Shown here piece after piece: positions 23,801 through 34,290 of a stretch of DNA of 64,000 nucleotides (positions are counted from its first letter, which is position 1; each line of letters starts with the position of its first letter). The DNA comes from Malania oleifera. Its lineage: Eukaryota; Streptophyta; Magnoliopsida; Santalales; Ximeniaceae. Made by a program: the position numbers and the translations under genes. A model generated the notes under the pieces. The model saw only the letters and a program-made list of their open reading frames with translations, was not told where the DNA came from and searched no databases. Where the stretch lies: assembly GCF_029873635.1 (NCBI RefSeq), contig NC_080423.1:94097691-94161690 (forward strand), in the 5' to 3' direction.

Positions 23801-24269
23801 TCTTAATTCCTTTCTATAATGATCTTGGAAACTTTTCTTGCAGTTAACATGTATAATTCAAGAAGCTCTGCGCCTGTACCCTCCATGCCCAGTGGTGCCG
23901 AGGGAGGCCTTGCAAAACATGAAACTAAAGAACATTCACATTCCAAAAGGGGTCACTGTTTGGCTCTCCTCAATAGGCCTACACCAGGACCCCCAGCTAT
24001 GGGGACCTGACACCCACACCTTCAATCCCCAAAGGTTTGCCAATGGACTCCACAGTGCCACCAACTTCCCTCAGCTCTATATACCCTTCGGGGTTGGCCC
24101 ACGGATTTGTGCAGGACAAAACTTTGCCTTGGTGGAAATCAAAATGCTTCTCTCTGCCATCTTATCCAAGTTCTCCTTCTCTTTGTCCCCAAAGTATCGC
24201 CACGCACCTGTGCGTAGGTTGATTATAGTGCCTGAGCATGGTGTCAATATCACTATAAAGAAGTTATAA
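20877..24269 (+). CDS. Cytochrome P450, CYP714 type (clan 72), 5 exons, 529 aa
   Basis: A haem-thiolate mono-oxygenase anchored in the ER. CYP714 enzymes that have been studied oxidise gibberellins (16,17-epoxidation, 13-hydroxylation), so a gibberellin-deactivating role is likely but inferred. Exons are 20877-21204, 21316-21542, 21776-22029, 22724-23078 and 23844-24269, all with GT-AG borders and compatible phases. Seen: N-terminal membrane segment (about 7-29), proline hinge GPPP (49-52), I-helix AGYETS (338-343), EALR (395-398), PQRF (450-453), haem loop FGVGPRICAG (470-479) with Cys477. The phrases LPTKSNRE and VDNCKNVYLAG fit CYP714 better than CYP72. A Ser/Ala-rich insert lies at 67-80. 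The frame is complete; no lesion was seen. Intron 4 holds a MITE-like element. The exact subfamily cannot be set without a tree. Confidence 0.92.
23117..23584. mobile_element. MITE-like element in P450 intron 4, 468 bp
   Basis: Terminal inverted repeats of about 60 bases begin GGGTAAATTTAGTGAATAGT at the left and, read on the other strand, GGGTAAATTTAATGAATAGT at the right. They continue as 'tactga..tt..agtagttt.aaattggtcgc' in both arms. A matching AATA flanks each side (23113-23116 and 23585-23588). There is no transposase. It sits wholly within the intron between exons 4 and 5 and leaves both splice sites intact. Confidence 0.75.
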
Positions 24270-24763
24270 GTGTTCTGGCCCTTTACCCTATAATTATGAA
24301 TCCATGTATCAAAAGCATATGGTTTTTTTACTTTCGGTCCATTGAAGATCAATCTACTGGGTTTGCGCCATGTGACAGAAGACAGTCGTCTTTTATTCCA
24401 TATCTCTTCCCACCATCTCTCAGGTTTCGAACCAACCCTAGGGCTCCAACAAAGAAGTTTTTAATTCCAGCCATTGGAATTTCTCCCTAGAGACACAGTA
24501 GATTTTCAAGTTTTAAGGCTTTTCTCTTATTATTCTTTGTTTGTTGTTATTTCCCATTTTAGGGTTAGCTAAGCCTTTTCTTTGAATTTTGACCCTGCTC
24601 CTGCTCTTTATTTGTTTTCATGCTCTTCTTGTATTCTTCTTAACTTCCCTGGAAAAATAAGAAATAAAAATAAAAAAAGCTATGTAGCAAGAAAGTAGTT
24701 ATGTGATCGAAGCGGTACAATCTTATTTTCACCCCTTCTTATTTCTCCAATTTCTTTTTTTTA
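24270..24763 (+). other. 3' UTR and flank of the P450 gene
   Basis: Follows the TAA stop. ATAAAAATAAAA near 24664-24676 could serve as a poly(A) signal. No other feature is seen. Confidence 0.35.
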
Positions 24764-25252
24764 TTTAATTTCTTAGCTCATTAACATTAGCATGTGTACA
24801 AACAGTCATACACTACCAAATCATTCAGAATATAATGATATATACGAGATCATTTGAACCAAACTTCAACATTCTTTTTAATGAACAAATTTTCAGTCCT
24901 CAGATCCCTTCAGGTTCCATAACAAGTGCAACTCACAAGCATGTGAATATTTCAGAAGAGGTGACATCAAGAACAGTGACAAATTTAATTTCATCAAGTA
25001 CCTTTCTTTTTTTATTCAATTTCTTAGTTCATTAACATTAGCATGTGTACAGTCATACGCTTCCAAATCATTCAGAATATAATGATATATAAGGCATGTT
25101 TTGAACCAAACTTCAACATTCTTTTCAATGAACAGATTTTGTCCTCCGATCCCTTCAGGTTCCATAACAAGTGCAAATCAAAAGCATATGAATATTTCAG
25201 AAGAGGTGACATCAAGAACAAGGACAAAAAAATTTTAATTTCATCAAATTCC
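24764..25252. repeat. Tandem duplication, about 245-250 bp unit, two copies
   Basis: Copy 1 (about 24764-25008) and copy 2 (about 25015-25252) share 'TTAACATTAGCATGTGTACA', 'AAATCATTCAGAATATAATG', 'GAACCAAACTTCAACATTCT' and 'TTTCAGAAGAGGTGACATCA', with some differences between copies. No protein family is recognisable; short frames over it are incidental. Confidence 0.85.
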
Positions 25253-26786
25253 TTTTTGAAATAAATTTGCCTCTCAATTTCAGTCACTAACTTTCAGAGG
25301 TCTCCGGTGAGGATGAGTCATGGTCCCATTTATTGCTCACTAATTTTATCAAGTTCCTTTCAATTCTAAGCATACAAAACCCATAGACCAAAACAGGGTA
25401 ATAAAAAATGAACATTAAGCATTTCAACATTCAGGTATCTGTTGGAACAAGTATGCTCTAGCAAGTTAAAAATCTACTAAGAGATTTTATTGTAAATAAT
25501 AATCACAAGCAAGAGATCATTGGACACACAAGGTGCCAAGCTTTTGACTTCTGTAAAGGTCTAGACAAAGACAGCAAATAGGAAGTGGATTACTCTCTTT
25601 TCATACTGTTGTGAAAGAAGCTGCCTTGTTTGGGCATCCTCAAAGTGAACTAGGATTTGAATGAATTACCAAACATCAGGCATACTATAATCGTCACTCC
25701 AATATTGAAAATCCCGCAATATAATATAGCTGCAACAAATGAAACAAGTATTACAAAAGAAATAAAAAAGGCATGTGAGACCATGGAAAAATATTAGCTC
25801 AAGATGAGTTAAAATGAAAATTCTGCCCTTTCAAAGAAAGTCCTTGCAAATTAATCAAATGTTCATGACAATAATTGGCAAATTTCATCCTTAATTTGCA
25901 AGCATTGTCTAAATTTAAATTTCAAGTAACACCCCACAGAATTATAACAGCAATGGAAAAAAAGAAAAAAGAAAAAAGGTGCGGTTTCTATGTGAATGCA
26001 AAACAAAGGATTGGCTGAAGTGCAATTGTTAGTCACTTGATGACTAGAACCAGTGGAAATTGTGATGGTTCATTGAAGAACAAATATTCGGAGGAACTGA
26101 ATGAACAACATAACAGAAACCAACACTGATAGGAAAGTGAAAAATTTATTAAAGGACTAGCTAGCTCAACTAACCACAGGGACAAGGCACACTCTGCTTG
26201 CTACCTTGCCACTTTTGTTAAAATTTGATTAAGATGTAACTAAAATATGGACATGCTTGATGGTGAGATTGCGATTTTGGTATTGGAGTGGAAAAAGGGA
26301 GCGAGTATTGACGAAGTTTGCACTTTGCATAACTCAAACGCAAGTTTCTGTTAAAACTGTGCTTCAAGTATTTCCCCGCATCATGCGTCATAAAATAATC
26401 CAAGTGCTAGGAACCTGCAAGTTCTTCAAAGTTCAAGACATGGAGATGCTGTAGTACGACTGATTTGATATATGAAGTTCACAGATCAGAATTCAGAACT
26501 GTGTTAGAGAAGGTGCTCCAGCTGCCTCAAGCCAATCTGATGGCATGCATTATACTGATACTAGAGCTCAGCGAGATGGACCTGAACTGAGCTCACAAGA
26601 GTCTAATAAATCCAGTCCAATGCAGCACATGAACCTTTGGATCAATCAGTTTTGGAGAGGGATGAGAGAGCTGCAATTATGGACAATCCAACTCAAGATA
26701 TATTTATGCTGTAAATCCTCCAGCTACGTGCATTTCCTCAGATGATTATGAGAATGAAATTACGTAGGAATTGAGATAGATACTTA
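25253..26786. other. Intergenic DNA, nothing assigned
   Basis: AT-rich DNA between the duplication and the chromovirus. Short frames at 26218-26454 and 26545-26745 have no recognisable family, and the two strands compete over the first. No RNA gene or repeat was identified. Confidence 0.4.
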
Positions 26787-26897
26787 TGTAGAGACCCGGA
26801 AAATTTATTCATGAAAAAAAAAAAATAATAATAATAATAATAATAATAAAGGAGAGAGAAAGGGGAAGAAATCTTAAAAGGGGGAAAAACAACAGGG

Positions 26898-27123
26898 ATT
26901 CGTCGACGAACCTAGGGTCTTCGTCCACAAATGTCCCTATAGAAATCGTCGACGAAGTACACGTGTCTCGTCGACGAGAAGATACCGAGAGTTTGGGGAT
27001 TTCAGGGAATTTAGGTTTGTCAACGAACTAGCCTCCTCATCGACGAAGTGTCTTCATGAGTTCGTCAATGAATCACTTGAACTCGTTGACGGACGCCGGC
27101 CTATAAATAGCTTTTCCGTCATT
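26898..27123 (+). promoter_or_regulatory. Palindrome array and TATA box in the 5' LTR
   Basis: Copies of TTCGTCGACGAA/CTCGTCGACGAG, several degraded by CG-to-TG/CA changes (for example GTCAACGAA and GTTGACGG), lie at about 20-25 bp intervals upstream of CCTATAAATAG at about 27112. The arrangement is the same as in the better preserved 3' LTR. Confidence 0.75.
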
Positions 27124-27683
27124 TTCAGTGAGATATTTTCTCTCTTACTTTCTCTCTCTAACCTACGATTCTCTCTCTCTCTCTTCGATTCCAGCTTCGT
27201 TATAGCTCAGAGACGATCGGGAACTGCCACGAAATTCGTGGGGAGATTCTCTACAACTTAGTCGGAGTAAATTTTCAATTTGGAGTTCCAGGGCACCATC
27301 CCAAAATCAGGGTAAGTGAAGTATTTTAATGTTTAATAGGCTATTTGGAGTATTCGAAACCTAGGAAGTGTTAAAAGAAAGTTGTTTTGGGAAATAAGTT
27401 GTTTAACTTGGGGAAAATGTGATTTTTAGGATTTTAAGTTTCGGACGCCGCAGGAGTAGGATTTGGGTGTTTACAAGCCATTCAGTAAGTCAGGTAAAGG
27501 GAATAAATTATAACGGGTATTTTGAAAATTATCGGTTGAATTAATATGTAAAAATGTGAGTATGATATTTTGCCTAGAATTATTATCTTAAGAATATCAG
27601 ATAAAATTCGTGTGGCATATGATTGTTTTGGAAATATGTTTAAAATTGAGTGTGTGTTTTGCACTGAGAATAATAAGTCTATG

Positions 27684-27715
<32 letters not shown>

Positions 27716-27959
27716 TTATTGAAAGGCTTTATGTAGAAATGGAAATAATGGAAAACAGTTATGTTTTATATACTAAACTGCGATAATATGAGAATGGTTT
27801 ATTGAGAAACATTGAAAAGTGCGATGTACTGTAGAGTATCTTCTAAGAAATAATGAAATATGAAATATGGAAATGCTTTATTGAGAAATGTTGTTATTAT
27901 GAGATGAAATGTGTATTAAAATGATGAAAATATCAGTAATACGATGAGATGAATTGCGA

Positions 27960-28200
27960 ATGCTAAAAATGAAAATATTGCAATGTGAACTCTGCAATGC
28001 AAATCTTGAAATGTGAATATTGAGATAGGAAAATTGAATTGTGAAAATTAAAATGAGAATACTGAAATGTGAACATTGCAATGTGAATAATGCAATGTGA
28101 ATGATGAACGGTGATTGTGAATAATGCAATATGAATAAGGAACTGTGAATACAAAAATGTGAAATGTGAATGATGAAATATGAAGAATGTTTTCAAGGTA
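27960..28200. repeat. Degenerate GAAATGTGAAT short repeats in the 5' LTR
   Basis: Units of about 10-17 bases ('tgaaATGTGAATatt', 'gcaATGTGAATaatg') repeat through the stretch. The same field is at about 35390-35610 in the 3' LTR. His/Phe/Ser-rich frames on the opposite strand are artefacts of these units. Confidence 0.75.
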
Positions 28201-28395
28201 GTATAACCTCAACCATGGGGTGGTGAATATTTTCATGACAGTATAATCTCGACCATGGGGTGAAGCATGGCGTGGAAAAATATTTTCAGGGCAGTATAAC
28301 CTCGACCATGGGGTGAAGCATGACGTGAAGAATATCTTCAGAGTAACATAACCTCGACCATGGGGTGAAGCATGGCATAGAAAGAATATTCTCAG
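28198..28395. repeat. Minisatellite in the 5' LTR, about 55-60 bp unit, 4 copies
   Basis: The unit is GTATAACCTCGACCATGGGG-TGAAGCATGGCGTG-GAAAAATATTTTCAGGGCA, with copies diverged by point changes and one shortened copy. The 3' LTR has the corresponding array at about 35628-35790. Confidence 0.85.
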
Positions 28396-29255
28396 GACAT
28401 CCATTACTCATGTGCTAGATAATGAAATAAAATTGAAAGTAAAAAGAAAGAGCGTGAGTTTAATAACATAGATAAATAAGGCGAAGTAAAATTCTCCGCC
28501 TGAGGGCTTGCTGAGTAAGGTGAGTGCCCTGAAAAGTATCAGTTGTAGTTGTACCCGAGATAATCGGGCAGAGTTACAAACGATATCAAAACAGAGGAGA
28601 TCTACATGTATGGGCGTGTAATCTCCCCTATTCTCGGGAACTTTCGCTAGTAAATATGAGTTACATGTGAATGAGATGAAAGATGAAAATAAAGCTTATA
28701 AAACCTTGTGTTTTATATCTATATGATTATGAGAATGATTGGTGTATTTTCTCAGATGGTATTATCACTGAAATGTATATGTATATTATGATATAATGAA
28801 ACCCATACTGTCAGACACTATAAATAATTTATTCCATCTTACTGAGATGTGTTTCACCCAATTATCTAAATATTTCAGGGAATCATGACAGGTCTGGAGA
28901 TAGAGCTCCGAGATAGAGGGGAGCTGATACCATGATTAGACAGGGTAAGTGTTTTGAGCTAGGGATGGAGGATTCCCCTAGAGTTTTGATTGATTTTGCG
29001 AATGTGTTGGATATGTGATTATATATATGGATGTATAGTACTCGGGTTATTTGTACTCTGAATGATTTGCATATATTGACTTCCGCTAATAGGATTGTTA
29101 TATAAGTTTGATTGATTAACCGGTATCCCACTTCGATTCGGGTGATGCTAATACGGTATCAGAGTTTCTAACGTGGCTGATGTGTAATTTGAATATTTAT
29201 TGTTTATGGATGTAAATAAAAAAAAAAATGGTATGAAAATCGAGGTGTCACAGTT

Positions 29256-29268
29256 TGGTATCAGAGCC
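29256..29268 (+). other. Primer-binding site of the chromovirus
   Basis: TGGTATCAGAGCC, the usual complement of the 3' end of plant initiator tRNA-Met, a few bases after the end of the 5' LTR. Confidence 0.85.
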
Positions 29269-32200
29269 TAGGTTACTGAGTTCTGCAAACTTTAGTAAAC
29301 AACGGAATACAATACCAAAGTATAGGAATAGATTTTGATGAGAATAATGGATAAATAGATTGAGATATGAGTTAGTTATTGTTAGAGGATGAGATTGAGA
29401 ATTTAGGGTTCTATCTTACGACCTGGAGGCAGGTGGTTGTTTTTATGATTTTCCTGTGGTGACGGTTTTAGGAAAACCATGGATACTATCGCCGGTTCTT
29501 GTTTATGAGTGGTAGGACTGAATCTTGAATTAGGATCTAGTTTGTTGAGTGTATTAGTAATGTTGAGGTGATAAAATTCTAAAACTGTTTTATACTATTT
29601 TCAGGATGGACCCAAGGAGTAGTAATGCACAAGCTAGAGGTGACAATGCAAGACCTTCCAGTATAGGTGGCGGAGACCCTGATGCAGTGCTACGTAGCGT
29701 CACCCAGCAGGTGATGGCAAAGATGGCTAGGAGTTTAGAAGAGCGGAGCTGCACAATTGAGCAGTTCACGCATATGAAACCCCCGTCGTTTGCTGGAGGG
29801 GCTAACTCACTGGTAGCTGAAAACTGGGTCCAGGATATGGAGGATATGTTAGCAGTCCTCCCATGTACATATGAGCAGACGGTACTGTTTGCGACATTCA
29901 AATTGATTAGGGAAGCTAAACGTTGGTAGAGATTAGCGAGACTACTAAAAGAGCAGAGACCTAAACCTGTAGCGGTGACATGGAGCCGCTTCAGGGAGAT
30001 CTTTTTCGAGAAATACTCCCCCACTACTGTTAAAAGTGCGAAGGCAGCAGAGTTCTTGCACTTGACGCAAGGGTCGATAACAGTACAAAAATATGTAGCT
30101 AGATTCATCGAACTATCCCGGTTTGCCACATATTTGGTGCCAGATGAGGAGAAGATGGCGAGGAAGTTCGAGGAGGGCCTGAGACAGAGCTTGTTTGAGC
30201 AGGTCATAGGCTTCTGGGCCCAGACTTTTTGCAGAGGTAGTGCATAGAGCTGCAGTGATTGAAAGTGGCCTACAGATAAGCACTGCAGTGCAGAGCCAGG
30301 GAAAGAGACCCGTGCCTCCATATTTTTAGGCAAGGTCCAGCCGAAAGCCATGGAGGAGGCAAGATTACAGAGGGGTACGGAGACAAGGAGGGCGAGATCG
30401 GGCAGTATAGGACAGACAAATGCCCCACTTTGTCCCATATGCTACAAGAGACACCTTGGGGAGTGTCAGGTTAAGGAGATTGTTTGTTATCGATGCCATC
30501 AGCCTGGACATATGGTGAGAGATTGCCGAGCACCGCCAGCTGTTGCGTCTGTTCTTAGACCATACAGAGGAGGTCACCAAGCACCTCAAGGTAGACAACA
30601 GAGGAATACCGCCATGGCATGAGTTTATGTGCCAACACCGTGGGATGCTGAGGTAGTAGGAGACGTCGTGAAAAGTACTGTTTCAATACTGTCATATAAA
30701 GCAACTACTTTGTTTGATTTAGGGGTGATTCATTCTTTTATCGCCTAAGAATTTGTTGAATTTTGTGGGTTAAAAAATCAGCCGTTAGATGTCAGTTTGT
30801 CAGTGGCTACGCCGACAAGGGCTATAGGGATATGTAAGAAGGTACTCAAGAACTATCCAGTTTATATTCAGGAGAGGTCTTTACCAGTTAATCTGGTGGC
30901 TTTAGATATGCATGGGTTCAAGATAATTATGGAGATGGACTGGCTAGCTGCCCACTATGCCAGTATTGACTGCCATAAGAGAGAGGTAGCGTTCAGACCT
31001 CCAAAAGAACAGGAGTACAGATTTTTGGGATTGTGTGTGCACACCCCATCACAGTTGTTATCCGCCATTCAACCAAGCAGGTTGTTGCTAGAAGGCTGTC
31101 AGGGATATTTGACTTATGTGAAGGAAGTATCAGAAGGGGAGTTGAGATTAAAAGATATCTCGATAGTAAGGGATTTTCAGATGTATCTCCCGAGGAATTG
31201 CCAGAACTACTTCCTGATCGTGAGGTCGAGTCTGTTTTTGATATAATTCTGAGAACAGCACCGATTTTGAAAGCTCCGTATAAAATGACACCGGCAGAAT
31301 TGAAAGAATTAAAAGAACAGTTGTAGGAACTATTAGATAAGGGATTTATTCGACCCAACGTGTCGCCCTAGGGAGCGCCGGTTTTGTTTGTGAAGGACGA
31401 GTCGATGAGGATGCGCATCGACTATCGAAAAATTAATAAAGTGACTATCAAGAATAAATACCCGCTTCCCCACATCAATGATTTGTTTGACCAGCTACAA
31501 GGGACAGATTTTCTCGAAAATAAATCTACGGTCTGGATACCATCAGGTGAAAGTTAGAGCATATGATGTTTTAAAAACGACATTCAGGTCTCGATATGGC
31601 CACTACGAATTCTTGGTTACGCCGTTTAGACTGACAATGCTCCTGTAGTGTTTTAGATCTGATGAACAGGATCTTTCACCAGTATTTAGATCAATTTGTG
31701 GTGGTGTTTATCGACGATATACTGGTTTATTCAAAGAGCCCAGAGGAGCACGAGGAACATTTGAGAATAGTGTTTCAGGTGCTGAGGGAAAGGAAACTGT
31801 ATGCAAAACTCAAGAAGTGTGAGTTCTGGCTAGAACAGGTTACCTTCCTTTGACACGTGGTATCCAAGGATGGTATTTCAATAGATCCGAGCAACATTGA
31901 GGCGGTAGTAGATTGGGTGCAACCAAAGAATGTGCAGGAAATCAAAAGTTTCCTGAGATTGGCTGGGTACTACCGCAGGTTTGTTGAGGGTTTTTCTAAA
32001 TTGTCAAGTCTGTTGACTAAATTGATCAAGAAAGGTGTGAAATTCGAGTGGACCGATAAATGTGAGTGGAGATTCCAAGAGTTGAAGCAACGGCTCATCA
32101 CTGCACCGGTGTTGACGATTCCTTCGGGTGAAGAGAGTTTCGTAATTTACAGTGATGCGTCACTTAAAGGACTCGGTTGTGTTCTGATACAGTAGGGGAG

Positions 32201-34275
32201 AGTTATAGCATGTCTCACTACAATTGAAAGAATATGAGAAGAATTACCCTACCCATGATTTAGAGTTGGCAGCAGTGGTCTATGCATTAAAGATTTGGAG
32301 ACATTATCTCTATGAGGGTAGGTGTGAAATTTTTACCAATTACAAGAGCCTGAAGTATTTCTTCACGCAGAAAGAATTAAACATGAGGCTGAGGAAATGG
32401 TTAGAACTGATAAAAGATTATGACTGCACCATCAATTACCACCTGGGAAAGGCTAATGTGGTAGTTGATGCTTTGAATCGAAAATCAGTGGGAGCATCAG
32501 TATTTGTAGTGGTGATGCAGCATCTGATTCAGATGGATTTGGAAATGCTTGGGGTGGAACTTGTAGAGGGCGATCATCAGGCATTTATTGTCAATCTTGT
32601 ATTGCAACCGACTTTACAAGAAAAAATAAAAACAGCTCAAAAGGGTGATGCGGAGTTAGTAGAGCTTATGGGAAAAGTACAAGATGGTTAGGAGGCAGAT
32701 TTTAGCATCTCAGATGATGGAGTCTTGAGATTCCATACCAGACTGTGTGTACCTACCAACCTTGAGATTAAGAAAGTGATTCTGGAGGAAGCGCACCAAT
32801 CCTTATATATGGCACATCCTGATAGTACTAAAATGTATAAGGATCTTCGAGAGTCTCTTTGGTGGAGCGGTATGAAAAAAGAGATTGCCGAGTTTGTGAA
32901 TCAGCGTTTAACATGCCAATAGGTAAAAGCTGAGCATCAGAAACCGGCGGGATCATTACAGCCACTTCACATTCCTAAGTGGAAGTGGTAACATATAACG
33001 ATGGATTTTGTTACAGGATTACCACCGGTATTACATGGACAGGGCATCATTTGGGTAATTGTAGACCAACTTACGAAGACTACCCATTTTCTACCTATCA
33101 GAGTTAACTACTACTTAACTAGACTGGCAGAGTTGTATAAACAGGAGATAGTCAGAATGCATGGCGTGTCAGTGTCCATAGTTTCGGACCGAGATTCATG
33201 GTTTACATATCAGTTTTGGAGGAGTTTGCAGAAGGTCATGGGTTCTCAGTTATCGTTCAGCACAGCATTTCCTCTTCAGACAGATGGCTAGACGGAGAGA
33301 ATGATATAAATATTGAAGGATATGCTGCAAGTTTGTGTGCTGGACTTCGGAGGTAGTTGGATAAAGTTTTTGCCATTGGTTGAATTTGTATACAATAACA
33401 ACTATCAGGTTAGCATTTGGATGGCACCATATGAGGCGCTATACGGCAAGAGGTGTCGATCCCCGTTATATTGGGATGAGATTGGGAAAAGACAGATATT
33501 ATGGTTAGAGCTGATATGGCAGACTTATGATAAAGTCAGACTCATCATAGACAGGATTAGAATAACACAGAATCGGTAGAAGAGTTATACAGATACTCAC
33601 CGACGAGAGTTAGAGTTTGACGCAAGGGATCATGTGTTTCTGAAGGTGACACCGTTGAAAGGAGTTATGAGATTTAGGAGGAAGGGTAAGCTAAGCCCTA
33701 GATATATTGGATCATTTGAGATTTTAGAAAAAGTGAGTCCAGTTACCTACAAGTTGGCATTACCGCCGGTTTTGACTAGAACCCACAACATATTTCATGT
33801 TTCCATGTTGAGGAAATACTTCTCAGATTCCTCCCATGTGATTAGTCATGAAGCACTAGAGTTCGATGATACATTATCTTATGAAGAGATGTCAGTACAA
33901 ATTTTAGACTGGAAGGAACAAGAGTTGCGTACAAAGAGGATTCCACTAGTAAAAGTGTTATGGCATAGTCATGCAGTAGAGGAAACTTCCTGGGAATTAG
34001 AGGAACAGATGCGCCTGAGATACCCACACCTGTTTAGTGGGACTCAAGGTTGAAGGTATGTATTTTTTATTTGAATAGTGTAGTATAGGATAGGTAGTGT
34101 TTTAATTTTGTTTATGAATGATTTTGGAAGAATTTTATTTTGGGTCATTTTAATCTCCTAGGACCGCAAATGTAACCACGGTATTCCTCCGTCATAAGTG
34201 AAGGTAATTAATAAAATTGGGATGTTTTCTGTAAGGGTGAAAGATAGTGAATAACAATTTTGAGGATGAAATTTT

Positions 34276-34290
34276 ATGAGGAGAGGAGAA
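34276..34290 (+). other. Polypurine tract of the chromovirus
   Basis: The purine-rich GAGGAGAGGAGAA lies directly before the TG of the 3' LTR at 34291, as expected for the plus-strand primer. Confidence 0.75.

Larger units (their letters stand above)
26787..29252 (+). repeat. 5' LTR of the chromovirus
   Basis: Bounded by TGTAGAGACC...GTCACA, 2466 bp. It contains an ATA/AAT microsatellite, a palindrome array, a TATA box (CCTATAAATAG, about 27112), a CT-rich leader, a (TA)n tract (27680-27710) and a minisatellite (28198-28395). Collinear with 34291-36678. Confidence 0.9.

Noticed and set aside
27878-28404. His/Phe/Ser-rich minus-strand frames in the 5' LTR
   Set aside because: Products of short tandem repeats; the same frames recur in the 3' LTR because the repeat does.
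29590-30438. 282-aa minus-strand frame
   Set aside because: Antisense to the chromovirus gag and zinc-knuckle region.
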